This document shows, piece by piece, positions 63,446 through 64,000 of a DNA stretch of 64,000 bases. The stretch is from Alphaproteobacteria bacterium. GTDB lineage: Bacteria; Pseudomonadota; Alphaproteobacteria; RF32; CAG-239. The notes below the pieces were generated by a model. The model was not told where the DNA came from. It was given only the letters and a program-made list of their open reading frames with translations, and made no database searches. The stretch is taken from assembly GCA_015062585.1 (NCBI GenBank), contig SUUJ01000005.1:1-64000 (forward strand), written 5' to 3'. The translations under genes were made by a program, and so were the position numbers. Each line of letters begins with the position of its first letter. Position 1 is the first letter of the stretch.

Positions 63446-64000
63446 TTAAAATAAATCAAATTGCAAATCAGAATCTAATGTTGCGATAGCTTCTTTGGCA
63501 ATGTTTATGCTGATGGCGCGTTTTTTTGCCAAAGATATATTATCAATTTCTTCAACCAGTTTTCTGGCGTATGAAAAAGAGCGTTGCATATTTTTTAATA
63601 AGTAATTTAACAGTTCTTGTGACGGGGTTATTTGTCTGTCCATAAATAGTTTTACCAATAAGGCTGACAGTAAATCATCATCAGGAGATTTTATTTCCAT
63701 ATTGGGTACAATATTCATGCGCGAGCGTAAATCCGGTAATGAAAAGTTTAGTCTTGCCGGGGCAATATTTGAGGTAAACAGAATGTTACCTCCCATATCA
63801 CGATAAGTATTATACAGGTGAAACAGTGCCTCTTGGTCTGATAGTTCTTGCAGATCCTCTATAACAATCTGTTGACTGGTTTCGTACAAGCTGTGAATCA
63901 TATCTTTGGTTATTTGTGAGGCCTTTATAAAAGGAATTCTATACGGGTGCGATGTTTTGAGGGCGACAATTTGAGCGAATACATTAGCCAGGTGTGTTTT
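63446..64000 (-). CDS. hdaA: DnaA-like regulator HdaA (5' end outside window)
   Basis: The frame is open to the window edge, where it begins KTHLANVFA, the end of a Walker A motif. The visible 184 residues form an AAA+ domain like DnaA domain III: VIEDLQEL (Walker B), GGNILFTSNIAP (sensor 1) and LRSRMNIVPNMEI. It lacks the DnaA DNA-binding domain IV and ends QFDLF. Hda-type proteins act with the DNA clamp to turn DnaA-ATP into DnaA-ADP after initiation. Confidence 0.85.
   Translation of the reverse strand, partial: KTHLANVFAQIVALKTSHPYRIPFIKASQITKDMIHSLYETSQQIVIEDLQELSDQEALFHLYNTYRDMGGNILFTSNIAPARLNFSLPDLRSRMNIVPNMEIKSPDDDLLSALLVKLFMDRQITPSQELLNYLLKNMQRSFSYARKLVEEIDNISLAKKRAISINIAKEAIATLDSDLQFDLF

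Overview
The window reads as a gene-dense, AT-rich chromosome segment of an alphaproteobacterium. Seen directly: a CcrM-type (GANTC) DNA adenine methyltransferase, an HdaA-type DnaA-like protein next to ftsZ, GyrA with the extra C-terminal insertion and acidic tail typical of the class, a PrmA/aminopeptidase P pair, a Ppx/GppA-RlmE pair, a small FlhB-C-like protein and flagellar rod genes. HydG (the [FeFe]-hydrogenase maturase) and pyruvate phosphate dikinase suggest anaerobic or microaerobic energy metabolism. A host-associated, gut-type relative of Rhodospirillales is my inference and is not proven by the sequence.

Layout. 1-3.4 kb: the 3' end of tuf, an exonuclease, a small membrane protein and an orphan secretion/pilus ATPase. 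3.5-7.7 kb: secY-adk, then rpsM-rpsK-rpoA from a near-consensus promoter, with no rplQ. 7.7-9.2 kb: two tandem paralogous unknown genes. 9.4-25.7 kb: gyrA, a MIF-like tautomerase, aminopeptidase P/prmA, an esterase, solute-binding protein, mlaC-like gene, gltX, cysS, algH and dsbD, then yebC. 26.4-29.6 kb: an accessory island of hairpin arrays, dispersed palindromic repeats, a leader ORF with a (CA)n tract, and two paralogous unknown proteins. 29.6-49.97 kb: ppdK, secE-nusG, mscL, anmK, a DJ-1 protein and antiporter, hydG, a U32 protein, pgpA, ugd, an S66 peptidase, rnhB, ccrM, two ppx/gppA genes and rlmE. 49.97-52.1 kb: a second accessory island of repeats, the same leader ORF and terminator, and an unrelated unknown protein with an internal duplication. 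52.1-64 kb: fliE-flgC-flgB, rsmB-like, then a compact division/cell-wall cluster mraY-ftsW-murG-murB-ftsQ-ftsA-ftsZ, and hdaA running off the end.

The most interesting material lies in the accessory islands. (1) Two loci carry the same promoter, a short leader ORF whose stop codon sits in the loop of a strong terminator hairpin, and a main gene about 35 nt further on. In one copy the leader ORF contains a 37-nt CA tract that keeps frame only at certain lengths, which suggests phase-variable, translation-dependent attenuation. (2) Two arrays of hairpins directly after the MIF-like gene and yebC have an invariant tip (TCATGTAC-loop-GTACAC) on stems of different sequence that each stay self-complementary.

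No rRNA, tRNA, CRISPR array or transposase was recognised in the window. All functional calls rest on recognising family motifs by eye; no database search was run.
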